The notes: generated by a model from the letters alone, not told the origin. A stretch of DNA of 26,021 nucleotides from an uncultured Ellagibacter sp. (GCA_934654815.1 CAKUGU010000035.1:1-26021), one strand, 5' to 3'. Shown: positions 8,312 through 15,454, counted from the stretch's first letter. Translations and numbers: made by a program.

Positions 8312-8545
8312 CTACAGCTGCATCTCGTATACGAACATTTTGGCGGGCAGCAGCTCTTCGGGTTCGAACGCGCACTCGGCAGCACGGCGCATGCCGCGGC
8401 GCTCGTAGTATTCCCACGTGCAATCGGTATCGGTGAACAGAAACGCCCGCTGCGCGCCCTGCTCGCGCAAGTAGCCCTGCGCGGCGGCAAGCAGCTCGGT
8501 GCCCACACCATGGCCACGCGTCTCGGGAGCGACGGCGAACAGCAC
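8312..8545 (-). pseudogene. GNAT acetyltransferase remnant (C-terminal half only)
   Basis: The frame encodes the second half of a GNAT-fold N-acetyltransferase: a beta-strand ERFELVLFAVAP, the acetyl-CoA-binding motif ETRGHGVGTELL, and the typical C-terminal block with YYERRGMRR. The usual N-terminal half (about 70 residues) is absent. Upstream the frame is open only to about 8644, where a stop occurs, and that stretch overlaps the end of the flavodoxin gene without GNAT character. A GTG at 8545 could start a 77-residue peptide, but no good ribosome site is visible. It sits at the tail of the aldo/keto reductase-flavodoxin operon. The most likely reading is a decayed gene; a translated fragment cannot be excluded. 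Confidence 0.6.
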
Positions 8546-8613
8546 CAGCTCGAAGCGCTCATCGCAATCTCTTTCCGCCTTACCCGCATGGTCTGGATTT
8601 CCGCGAGCTCGCC

Positions 8614-9300
8614 TCAGATTTGGCGAGCCCAGGTGCGCACTTCGTCATCGCTTGCGGACGACGAGAAGCGCTTGCCGTCTTCCCAGTTGCCCGTTCCTGC
8701 CGCATTCGCGAGCAGTTGCCCGGAGTTACCCAACCCCGATGACGACGACGTGCAGAACGTGATGACGCGCTTGCCCGAGAAGTCGTTGCCGGTGGCGAAA
8801 CGGTCTGTCGGCCACGCCGCAATTCCCCACCAGATGGGATAACCCAGAAGCACCGTGTCGTAATCGGCGAAGTTATCGGGCGTCGCTTTCGCAAGCGGCA
8901 CGTCGCGCAAGCTCTCATCGTCATGTTCGCGCGAGACGCGGCTGTTGTCGTCGTTCCAGTTCAAGTCAGCCGCGGAATACGGCTGTTGCGGCACGATTTC
9001 GAACAGATCGGCGCCCAGCTCGTCGGCAAGCGTTTCGGCGACCGCCTTCGTGTGGCCCTGTGCGGAATAGTACGCAACGAGAACCTTGCCCAGGTCAGAG
9101 CTCGGCTGAGTCTGGGTCTGCGCCTGCTGCGACGTCGACGCGCTGCTCTGCGAGGACTGCCCAGCACCCGAATCGGACGCTTGCGTGCTCGACTGCTCGG
9201 CAGGCGTGCACGCCGACAACATGCCGCCGCCTACGAACGCCGCGCTCGCCAGCATGCTGATTTTCACAAAGTTACGCCTCGTGATCATTTCGAAAGCCAT
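8614..9300 (-). CDS. Exported flavodoxin-like lipoprotein
   Basis: The 228-residue protein carries an export signal with a twin-arginine pattern (TRRNFVK, residues 7-13), a hydrophobic stretch and a lipobox LSAC with Cys31. A Ser/Gln/Thr-rich linker follows (about 35-68). The flavodoxin domain then starts with the FMN phosphate-binding segment VLVAYYSAQGHTK (73-85) and contains the LLGYPIWWG loop (151-159). The likely role is a membrane-anchored FMN protein on the outer face of the membrane. The ATG has AAAGGAG seven bases upstream. It lies 21 bp after the aldo/keto reductase, so the two form an operon under the MerR-type promoter at 10258-10288. The substrate or electron partner is unknown. 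Confidence 0.88.
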   Translation of the reverse strand: MAFEMITRRNFVKISMLASAAFVGGGMLSACTPAEQSSTQASDSGAGQSSQSSASTSQQAQTQTQPSSDLGKVLVAYYSAQGHTKAVAETLADELGADLFEIVPQQPYSAADLNWNDDNSRVSREHDDESLRDVPLAKATPDNFADYDTVLLGYPIWWGIAAWPTDRFATGNDFSGKRVITFCTSSSSGLGNSGQLLANAAGTGNWEDGKRFSSSASDDEVRTWARQI

Positions 9301-9321
9301 GTCCCACTCCTTTCGCCCTCG

Positions 9322-10221
9322 TTACCAATTCTTCTTTTCCTGACTGCAATCATGCTGTTTTTTGCGTTCCTCCACCATCTTGGCGAACCACTGCACCATT
9401 TTCGGGTCAGCGTGGCTGAAGAATGCGCTTGTCTGCGTGTCGAAAGTCCTGATAGCGGCCATGTCGTCGGCAGAGATCTCGAAGTCGAAGACGTCCAGGT
9501 TCTCGCGCATGCGCTCGATGTGCACGCTCTTCGGAATGACAACGACGCCGCGCTGCAGGTTCCAGCGAAGCATAACCTGAGCAGGCGTTTTCCCGTACTT
9601 CTTGCCGATCCCGCGCAGAATGGGGTTCTCGAGCAGCCCGCCACGGCCCTCTCCAAGAGGCGCCCACGCCTCGGGGGCGCAACCGTACTTCGCTTCCCAC
9701 TCCATCAGGTCGTTCTGTTGGTTGAGCGGGTGCATCTCCATCTGGTTCACCATGGGAGCAACGTCGTTGAACTCGCAGAATTCGACGAAGCGGTCGGCAT
9801 AGAAGTTCGACACGCCAATGGCGCGCACCTTGCCTTCTTCGTAGAGCTTCGTAAGGTCGCGCCACGCTCCGAAGGCGTCGCCGAACGGCTGGTGCAGAAG
9901 CACGAGATCGAGGTAGTCGGTCTTGAGTTTGCGCATCGAGTCCTCCACCGACGCGCGCGTCGCGCCTTCGCCGTAATGCTCGATCCACACCTTCGTCGTG
10001 AGGAAGATGTCCTCGCGCGCGACGCCCGACTTCGCGATTGCGTTGCCCACCTGCTCCTCGTTGAAGTAGCTTTGCGCGGTGTCGATATGGCGGTAGCCTA
10101 CGCCGAGCGCGTCGGACACGCAACGTTCGCATTCCGCTTGCGTCACCTGATACACGCCATAACCGAGCTGCGGCATCTTCACGCCGTTCGAAAGCGTCAC
10201 GTACATCATGTTGTCAGCCAT
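9322..10221 (-). CDS. Aldo/keto reductase
   Basis: This is a 299-residue NADPH-dependent aldehyde/ketone reductase of the AKR superfamily, close in style to the 2,5-diketogluconate/methylglyoxal reductase group. The catalytic tetrad is complete: Asp47 (in HIDTAQSYFNEEQVG), Tyr52, Lys77 (LTTKVW) and His110 (LVLLHQPFG). The cofactor-binding region is seen as VVVIPKSVHIERMREN. The start ATG has AAAGGA six bases away; an earlier in-frame ATG five codons upstream lacks a good site. It heads the leftward operon with the flavodoxin and is transcribed divergently from the MerR gene. The operator between them suggests induction by reactive aldehydes or electrophiles, an inference from the AdhR/NmlR-type regulator. 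Confidence 0.93.
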   Translation of the reverse strand: MADNMMYVTLSNGVKMPQLGYGVYQVTQAECERCVSDALGVGYRHIDTAQSYFNEEQVGNAIAKSGVAREDIFLTTKVWIEHYGEGATRASVEDSMRKLKTDYLDLVLLHQPFGDAFGAWRDLTKLYEEGKVRAIGVSNFYADRFVEFCEFNDVAPMVNQMEMHPLNQQNDLMEWEAKYGCAPEAWAPLGEGRGGLLENPILRGIGKKYGKTPAQVMLRWNLQRGVVVIPKSVHIERMRENLDVFDFEISADDMAAIRTFDTQTSAFFSHADPKMVQWFAKMVEERKKQHDCSQEKKNW

Positions 10222-10236
10222 GCTCGTTCCTTTCAC

Positions 10237-10265
10237 TTGATTTCATTGCTTGATGCGGTTATAAC
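10237..10265 (+). promoter_or_regulatory. Candidate promoter of the MerR gene
   Basis: TTGATT (10237-10242) and TATAAC (10260-10265) are spaced by 17 bp. The -10 is part of the palindrome GTTATAAC, whose other strand is the -10 of the reductase promoter. The start site would fall inside the MerR dyad, which fits autorepression. Confidence 0.5.
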
Positions 10266-10288
10266 AACCGATAGCAACTATCGGTCAA
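10258..10288 (-). promoter_or_regulatory. MerR-type promoter with 19-bp spacer and perfect operator dyad
   Basis: On the minus strand TTGACC (10288-10283) and TATAAC (10263-10258) are separated by exactly 19 bp. This is the overlong spacer characteristic of MerR-activated promoters. Within it is the perfect dyad ACCGATAG-CAA-CTATCGGT (10267-10285). It drives the aldo/keto reductase-flavodoxin operon. Confidence 0.85.
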
Positions 10289-10315
10289 GCAAGTTTTTCA
10301 AAATATGGAGGAAGC

Positions 10316-10801
10316 GTGGCGAAGGAAAAGACGGCGACCGCCGCAGAAGGTCGAAAGGATGAAGCGAGCAGCATGCAGGCGCCCAAGCGCATCGCCACAA
10401 CGGGCAAGCTGTTCACCATGATGCAAGTATGCCGCGAAGTCGGCATGACGTACCAGACGCTGAAGTTCTACTGCAACCAGGGACTTGTGCCCAACGTGAA
10501 GCGCGACAAGAACAACCGCCGCGTATTCGACGAACACGACGTCGAGTGGGTGAAAAGCCTCATATGCCTGAAGAAATGCGGGATGGGCATCGACGAGATG
10601 CGCGCTTACCTGGAGCTTTGCCTGCAGGGGCAGGCGTCGATTCCCGAACGCAAGGTGATGCTAGCGGAAAAGAGGGAGCGCCTGCTCGAGCAGATCGCCG
10701 AGCTTGAGGCGAGTGTGGATTATATCGACTGGAAGCAGGGCTTCTACGATGACGTGCTTGCCGGCCGCGCCGAGTACTTCAGCAACCTGCTGCCGGAATA
10801 G
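10316..10801 (+). CDS. MerR-family transcriptional regulator (AdhR/NmlR-like)
   Basis: This 161-residue regulator has a winged helix-turn-helix at residues about 31-78 (LFTMMQVCREVGMTYQTLKFY, then RRVFDEHDVEWV). The helical segment that follows, LICLKKCGMGIDEMRAYLELCLQG, resembles AdhR/NmlR-type MerR proteins. A dimerisation coiled coil (ERKVMLAEKRERLLEQIAEL) comes next. Cys84 sits at about the position of the reactive cysteine in that subgroup, and Cys88 and Cys102 are close by. The N-terminus has about 28 extra charged residues. The start is a GTG with GGAGG five bases upstream. It is divergent from the aldo/keto reductase and is the obvious ligand for the dyad between them. The signal is probably an aldehyde or other electrophile; this is inferred. 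Confidence 0.88.
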   Translation: MAKEKTATAAEGRKDEASSMQAPKRIATTGKLFTMMQVCREVGMTYQTLKFYCNQGLVPNVKRDKNNRRVFDEHDVEWVKSLICLKKCGMGIDEMRAYLELCLQGQASIPERKVMLAEKRERLLEQIAELEASVDYIDWKQGFYDDVLAGRAEYFSNLLPE

Positions 10802-10803
10802 CG

Positions 10804-10828
10804 AAAGGAGCGCATCGGCGCTCCCTTC
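10804..10828. terminator. Shared terminator between convergent MerR and modD genes
   Basis: A 7-bp GC-rich stem (GGAGCGC / GCGCTCC, loop ATCG) is flanked by AAA on the left and CTT on the right, so it could serve both strands. The T tracts are short. Confidence 0.5.
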
Positions 10829-10884
10829 TGTCTCGCGTCCTTCGCCCGCATGAGCCGCATTCAAGCGCCTGCAACGTTTTTGCG

Positions 10885-11730
10885 CTATGCGCGATTCATG
10901 CGCACGCTCATGTCGATGGGCTTCGCCGTGAAGGGCGCCGTCGTTGCCAGGCCCTCGACGCCGGTCGCGGCATAAGCCGCGGCGTTTTGCAGATTGATGC
11001 CGCCCGCCGCGATGAGCGTGATGCGCGGGTCGATCGCGCGAAGCTCGCCCACAAGCGAGGCGAGCTCCTCGGGCGGCATCTTGTCGAGCTGGATGCCGTC
11101 GACGCCCGCATGCGCCAGACGACGCGCCTCGTCGGCGCCCGCTTCCACGAAGAGTTTCTTCTCCACGCAGCGGCTGCGCAGAGCGGGAAGCGCTTCCAGA
11201 AACGCGTCGAAGCCGCCCATGAACGTGATGTGATGGTCGAACACGAGCACAGTTTCAGATGCGCCCAACCGGTGCGGGTAGGCTCCGCCGCAGGTGACTG
11301 CCTTCGTGAGCAGGTCTTTCACGCCCGGCATGCTCTTTCGGGTGGTGAGTACCTCGCAAGCAGGGTTCGCGCTGTGCGCCGCGTCCACGATCGCGCGCGT
11401 CTTCGTGGCCACGCCCGACAGATGGTCGCACAGGTTGAGCGACACCTTCCACGCCATGTGAAGCGCCGCCGCCGAGCCCTCGGCACGCAGGAACGCATCG
11501 CCCGCGGAAAGCCTCGTGCCCGAGGGCAGCGACCACGTGACGCGCGCGCCCGTCTTCCCGAGCACACGCGCCGCCTCCTCGACACCGCAAAGCACACAGT
11601 CCTCGCGCGTGAAATACTCGATTTCGCCAGGTTCCTCATCGATGCCGAGCACCTCGGTCGTAAGGTCGATGTAGGGCATATCTTCCAAGATGAACTGGTC
11701 GATCCGACCGTCGGGAATGAACACGTTCAT
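10885..11730 (-). CDS. modD: ModD, NadC-like protein linked to molybdenum transport
   Basis: The 281-residue protein belongs to the quinolinate phosphoribosyltransferase (NadC) fold and to its ModD branch, which is often found beside molybdate transport genes; its exact reaction is not established. Evidence includes the opening IPDGRIDQFILEDMPYID-LTT, the VLCGVEEAARVLG segment, and TTRKSMPGVKDLLTKAV with the AGGx-PHRLG-like GGAYPHRLGASETVLVF. The barrel end is GVDGIQLDKMPPEEL followed by IAAGGINLQNAAAYAATGVEGL. The ATG has AAGGAGAG upstream. The window holds no molybdate ABC transporter, but a TOBE molbindin and an HTH-PBP regulator lie within 4 kb, which supports ModD over a NAD-pathway NadC. 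Confidence 0.82.
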   Translation of the reverse strand: MNVFIPDGRIDQFILEDMPYIDLTTEVLGIDEEPGEIEYFTREDCVLCGVEEAARVLGKTGARVTWSLPSGTRLSAGDAFLRAEGSAAALHMAWKVSLNLCDHLSGVATKTRAIVDAAHSANPACEVLTTRKSMPGVKDLLTKAVTCGGAYPHRLGASETVLVFDHHITFMGGFDAFLEALPALRSRCVEKKLFVEAGADEARRLAHAGVDGIQLDKMPPEELASLVGELRAIDPRITLIAAGGINLQNAAAYAATGVEGLATTAPFTAKPIDMSVRMNRA

Positions 11731-11890
11731 AGGGCTTCTCTCCTTTTGCCGCTGTGCCGAGCGAGACCGTCGGCCTCCACACGAGACTTCAAGCCTAGGC
11801 CTTCGCGCCCAGCCGTTCAACCTAGCAGGTCGGTGGGAAATGCCTCAGCCCGAAGCGGAGTCGGGTGAGCCGTGCCGCGCCGGCCAAGAC

Positions 11891-11926
11891 GAGAAAAGGG
11901 CCGCAGCATGCAGCCACGGCCCTTTC
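11891..11926 (-). terminator. Terminator after the MtaD-like gene
   Basis: A 9-bp stem AAAGGGCCG / CGGCCCTTT (11896-11904 with 11915-11923) is followed on the minus strand by TTTTC. It lies about 27 bp past the stop and separates the deaminase from modD. Confidence 0.75.
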
Positions 11927-11950
11927 CATCAAGCGCATCGCACGATGACG

Positions 11951-13246
11951 TTACAGCTCGGAGATGATGCGCTTCGTGCGCGCGGAGACCTCGGCCTTCA
12001 CCTTTTCCAGGTCGATGCCGGGGCACTCGCCGTCGCGGTAGACCACGGCACCGTCGCACATCGTGAGCACGACGTCCGACCCATGGCCCGAGAACACGAC
12101 GTTGACCGCGGGATTCGTCATGGGGCACCATGACGCCCCCGTGGTGTCGAGCACAGTGAGGTCGGCCTTCATGCCCACCTTCACAAGCCCGCAGTCCGGG
12201 CGCCCCTGGGCAAGTGCGCCGCCACGCGTGGCTGCGGTGATGACCTGTTTGGGCGAGATGATCGCGGGATCGAGCTCATGACCCTTATAGATGGTGCCCA
12301 TGAGGTACATGTCCTGGAACAGGTCGTGGTTATTGTTCGAGGCCATACCGTCGGTGCCGAGCGCCACGTTCACGCCGGCGTCAAGCAGCTTCTGCACGGG
12401 CGCGAAGCCGCTCGCGAGCTTCATGTTCGACGCGGGGTTGAGCACCGCCGTCGCGCCGCGTTCCTTCAAGATGGCGATGTCCTTGTCGTCGACCCACACG
12501 CAGTGCGCCGCCACCACCGGCACGTCGAACACGCCGATGCTCTCGAAGTACTGCACCGGCGTCAGGCCGTCGTGACGCTCCTTGCACTCCTCGTGCTCGC
12601 TTTTCGTCTCGGAGATGTGGATGTGGATGGGCAGCCCCGCTTCCTTCGCAACCTTGCCGATATCGGTGCAGGTGATAGGGTTGGATGTGTACTCGGCGTG
12701 GATGTTGTAGTCCACGCGGATGCGGCCGTCCTGCGCGCCGTGGTACTGCTTGACGATGCGCTCCATCTTCTCGCACATGGGGTACTCCGCAAACGGCTTC
12801 GGCTCGAAGTAGAGCACGCTCTCGCAGACGTTCATCTTCATGTGCGCCTCGCCGACCGCTTGCACGCGCTCGTCGGTGGCATAGTACATGTCAGACGCGC
12901 TGACCGAGCCGTAGCGCGCCATCTCGGCGAGGGCGAGCTTGGTGGCCCAGTAGTTGTCCTCGGGGGTCATCTTCGCCTCGAAGGGCCACACCAGGTTGTT
13001 GAGCCATTCCTGCAGCGGCACGTTTTCCGCGTAGCCGCGCAGAAGCGTCATCGGCAGATGCGTGTGCGCGTTGTAGAGCGCCGGCATGAGCAAGCGGCCG
13101 CGCCCGTCGTAGGTCTCGCCGTAGTCGGCGGCGTTTTCGGGGGCCGCGTCGCCGATGTAGGCGATCTTGTCGTCTTTGACGCCCACCCACTGATGGGCCT
13201 TGTAGTCGAGATTCTCGTCGAGGATGTCGATGTCGGTGAAAAGCAC
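11951..13246 (-). CDS. Amidohydrolase, MTA/SAH deaminase-like
   Basis: This metal-dependent hydrolase of the 5-methylthioadenosine/S-adenosylhomocysteine deaminase group is 431 residues long, the family norm. Metal and catalytic residues are visible: HTH (61-63), HIHISE (His208, His210, Glu213), AAHCVWVDDKD (His248) and LGTDGMASNNNHDL (Asp299). The reaction is likely deamination of a purine nucleoside or a related ring compound; related guanine/hydroxyatrazine-type enzymes cannot be excluded. The frame is open upstream, but the GTG at 13246 has GAGAGGAG eight bases before it and gives the family-typical start (LFTDIDILDENL). The upstream ATG has no ribosome site. It is transcribed alone and divergently from the HTH-PBP gene. 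Confidence 0.85.
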   Translation of the reverse strand: MLFTDIDILDENLDYKAHQWVGVKDDKIAYIGDAAPENAADYGETYDGRGRLLMPALYNAHTHLPMTLLRGYAENVPLQEWLNNLVWPFEAKMTPEDNYWATKLALAEMARYGSVSASDMYYATDERVQAVGEAHMKMNVCESVLYFEPKPFAEYPMCEKMERIVKQYHGAQDGRIRVDYNIHAEYTSNPITCTDIGKVAKEAGLPIHIHISETKSEHEECKERHDGLTPVQYFESIGVFDVPVVAAHCVWVDDKDIAILKERGATAVLNPASNMKLASGFAPVQKLLDAGVNVALGTDGMASNNNHDLFQDMYLMGTIYKGHELDPAIISPKQVITAATRGGALAQGRPDCGLVKVGMKADLTVLDTTGASWCPMTNPAVNVVFSGHGSDVVLTMCDGAVVYRDGECPGIDLEKVKAEVSARTKRIISEL

Positions 13247-13283
13247 GGGGAAGTCTCCTCTCGGTTCGCTTTCAATGGCATCC

Positions 13284-13289
13284 ATTATA
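13284..13289 (-). promoter_or_regulatory. Candidate -10 (TATAAT) for the MtaD-like gene
   Basis: A perfect TATAAT on the minus strand lies about 37 bp before the GTG start. No recognisable -35 is found at 16-18 bp, so activation may be needed or the site may be accidental. Confidence 0.35.
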
Positions 13290-13407
13290 GGACTGTATCT
13301 AGTAACGAGCGAGGACGACCTGCCCGGAGAAGCCACAGAGTTTCGCTACGTATTATTCTTGTGTTACTATTATTCTAATCTTTGAATTACCTAATATGAG
13401 GAGAGTA

Positions 13408-14400
13408 ATGTTCGACGACGCGCTCACCGCTGAAGAGGTCGCAGAGATGCTGCGGGTTTCCAAGAACTCGGTGTATCGACTCGCCCAAACAGGCGAGCTT
13501 CCGTCTTACCGCGTCGGGCGGAAGCTCCGCTTCACCCTGCGGAACATCGAGGCGTACACGCGCGCAACCGCGGGAAAAGGGAACGTGGGGAAAAGAGGCG
13601 CCGACGAGGCTTCTTCCCGTGCCGACGACATAAACCGCCCCGCTAGCGGCGATTCCGCCAGCACGCCCGAATTCTCCCAGACGTTTTCCCTCGACGAGCG
13701 CGCGCCATTCGTCATCGCCGGCAACGACCTTTCGGGCGACATCATCGCACATGCGCTGAGCGCCGCCGACCTGCCGGTTTCGCGCGCCTACGCAGGCAGT
13801 TACACCGCGCTCGTCAACCTGTACGGGCGCCGGGCGAACGCGGCGCTTGTCCATTTGTACGACCTCCGCACGAACACCTACAACGTGCCCTCCGTGCAGC
13901 GGATCGCGCCGGGGATGCCCGTCATCGTGATTCGCCTGCTGAAACGCAAGCAGGGTTTCCTCGTGCAGGAAGGCAACCCCAAGAAGCTCACCACGTGGGG
14001 CGGACTTCTGCGCGAGGGGGTTCGCCTAGCCAATCGCGAGCGCGGCTGCGGCACGCGAGTGCTTCTCGACGAGAAGCTGCTTTCGCTCGAAGCGCGCCCC
14101 GAAACGATCGAGGGTTACGATCGGGAATGTTCGACCGGGCTCGACGCGGCGACGCTCGTCTCGAGGGGATATGCCGACGTCGCGGTCGGAATCGAGCGCT
14201 TGACCGGGAAAGCCCCAAGACTCGCGTTCGTTCCGCTGCAAACGGAATGGCTCGACATCGCGATCGAGAAAACCCCGCGCACCGCGCCGTTCATCCGGGA
14301 GATTCGCCGAATCACGGAGAGCCGGGCTTTTCGCGACGAAATCGAAGCGATTAAGGGCTACGAGGCGTCAAACACCGGGGCCATCGTCTACGAGAGCTGA
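13408..14400 (+). CDS. Helix-turn-helix regulator fused to a periplasmic-binding-like sensor domain
   Basis: The 330-residue protein starts with an excisionase-type DNA-binding domain (residues about 5-52: LTAEEVAEMLRVSKNSVYRL, then GELPSYRVGRKLRFTLRNIE). A polar linker runs to about 96. The rest resembles the cytoplasmic PBP-like domain found alone or fused to MoeA-type proteins (FVIAGNDLSGDIIAHAL, GSYTALVNLYGRRANAALVHLYD, GYADVAVGIERLTG, RAFRDEIEAIKGYEASNTG). It is therefore a one-component regulator that senses a small anion or cofactor; molybdate or tungstate is the inferred ligand, given the flanking ModD and molbindin genes. GAGGAG precedes the ATG at 13408, and the ATG at 13396 lacks such a site. 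Its AT-rich upstream region carries two TATTATTC copies (13351 and 13368), 17 bp apart. Confidence 0.8.
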   Translation: MFDDALTAEEVAEMLRVSKNSVYRLAQTGELPSYRVGRKLRFTLRNIEAYTRATAGKGNVGKRGADEASSRADDINRPASGDSASTPEFSQTFSLDERAPFVIAGNDLSGDIIAHALSAADLPVSRAYAGSYTALVNLYGRRANAALVHLYDLRTNTYNVPSVQRIAPGMPVIVIRLLKRKQGFLVQEGNPKKLTTWGGLLREGVRLANRERGCGTRVLLDEKLLSLEARPETIEGYDRECSTGLDAATLVSRGYADVAVGIERLTGKAPRLAFVPLQTEWLDIAIEKTPRTAPFIREIRRITESRAFRDEIEAIKGYEASNTGAIVYES

Positions 14401-14506
14401 AGTGTCGGCCGGCCGCGAAGAGGCTCCCTGCCATGCAGCGAGGTCGGGCTGTCGCTCTCGGGGGCGAAGCGCCCCATCGCATCCTCCAAACACGAAAAAT
14501 CGCTTG

Positions 14507-14695
14507 GCGTGTTCGAAAATTTCGATTTTTCGCAGGATAGAGGCCGTTTGAGATGCTTATGAGTGCTAAACCCACCGAACAAGGCATCATCGTATAAAAG
14601 TTACGCCCCATATCATTACGATATGGGGCGTAATTTGTGAACAAAGCGGACGAAGCAGGGCGTCACTCGCGAAAAATCGTCATTTTCGAACACGC
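14507..14695. repeat. 27-bp imperfect inverted repeat flanking a hairpin (14507-14533 and 14669-14695)
   Basis: The left arm (14507-14533) and the reverse complement of the right arm (14669-14695) match at 25 of 27 positions; the two mismatches are the adjacent bases at 14521-14522. The arms start GCGTGTTCGAAAAT and end CGATTTTTCGC. The 135 bp between them contain the terminator hairpin at 14601-14633. A further copy of the core CGAAAAATCG lies at 14493. The repeat fills most of the 344-bp space between the HTH-PBP and molbindin genes; a GAGGGCT / AGCCCTC stem (14696-14722) adjoins the right arm. No transposase is present, so an element without its own genes or a structured regulatory region is possible. 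Confidence 0.8.
14597..14637. terminator. Bidirectional terminator between convergent HTH-PBP and molbindin genes
   Basis: A perfect 14-bp stem (TTACGCCCCATATC and its complement, 14601-14614 with 14620-14633) has a five-base loop. AAAAG lies on the left and TTTG on the right, so the minus strand reads into CTTTTATA. It probably serves chiefly the molbindin gene. Confidence 0.8.
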
Positions 14696-14744
14696 GAGGG
14701 CTATTTTCCTGTTGCAGCCCTCATTCGCCGCTTCTAATTACATG

Positions 14745-15167
14745 CTAGTCGACAGCGACCATGACGTCGGTGGCCTTGATGATGGCGACAGCCTTGGCGC
14801 CTTCCTTCAGGCCGAGGGACTCGATGGACTCGTTGGTGATGGAGCCGGAGATGCGCACGCCCTCTTCGTCCTCGATGGTCACATGGCCGTTCACAGCGCC
14901 TTCCTTGACGGAGATGACGGTGCCTTCGATCTGGTTACGAGCGGAGATGTTGTCGATCTTGGAGGTGGCGAACATGACGTTGGTGGCCTTGATCACCGCG
15001 TAGCACTCCTTGCCCTCTTCGAGGCCGAGCTGCTTGACAGCTTCCATGGTGATGTCAGCCTTGATCGGGTTGTGATGGCCGCGGCAGATGACGACGACGG
15101 CGTTGACCGCGCCTTCCTTGATGGTCTTGACGGTACCCTTGATTTGGTTGCGAGCGCTGATCTTCAT
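14745..15167 (-). CDS. Molbindin with two tandem TOBE (Mop) domains
   Basis: The 140-residue protein is two copies of the roughly 67-residue Mop/TOBE fold. Residues 3-69 and 74-140 both begin ISARNQI[KE]GTV, contain KEGAVN, and end AxIKAT[ND]VM. Such proteins bind molybdate or tungstate in the cytoplasm, for storage or homeostasis, in oligomers. The first repeat is unusual in carrying CRGHHNP at residues 28-34, where the second has the common acidic EDEEG. The ATG has AAAGGA upstream. It stands alone, leftward, convergent with the HTH-PBP regulator and divergent from the MetE-like gene. The nearby operator-like palindrome at 15388-15402 may govern it. Confidence 0.93.
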   Translation of the reverse strand: MKISARNQIKGTVKTIKEGAVNAVVVICRGHHNPIKADITMEAVKQLGLEEGKECYAVIKATNVMFATSKIDNISARNQIEGTVISVKEGAVNGHVTIEDEEGVRISGSITNESIESLGLKEGAKAVAIIKATDVMVAVD

Positions 15168-15387
15168 GATGCGATCCTTTCTTTCGTAAGGAGCCGTTCC
15201 TGCGACCCCGCGTTACCGTAGTTCCGCCGCCCTCGTTCGGCGACACCTGCATAATCGCACGTGCCGAGGCGCCGAGGCGCGCAGTGAATCCCTCTTCACA
15301 ATCGTCGTCCCGTTTCGTTTCGCTTCGCCCCAAGCAGGGCCGTAAGAGCGAAGCCGCGCAATACGACACCCCACTCTGAATCTATCA

Positions 15388-15402
15388 ATAGGAATTTCCT
15401 AT
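15388..15402. promoter_or_regulatory. Operator-like palindrome ATAGGAATTTCCTAT
   Basis: It has perfect 7-base arms around one central base and lies in the AT-rich part of the divergent molbindin / MetE-like intergenic region. It is a plausible regulator site; the binding protein is unknown, with the HTH-PBP protein one candidate. Confidence 0.5.
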
Positions 15403-15425
15403 AACTACAACATTACTTAAAGTAT

Positions 15426-15454
15426 TTTCCGATCCCGAACGGCATAGCTATACT
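15426..15454 (+). promoter_or_regulatory. Candidate promoter of the MetE-like gene
   Basis: TTTCCG (15426-15431), 17 bp, then TATACT (15449-15454). The -10 is good and the -35 weak. The predicted leader is about 84 bases. Confidence 0.45.
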
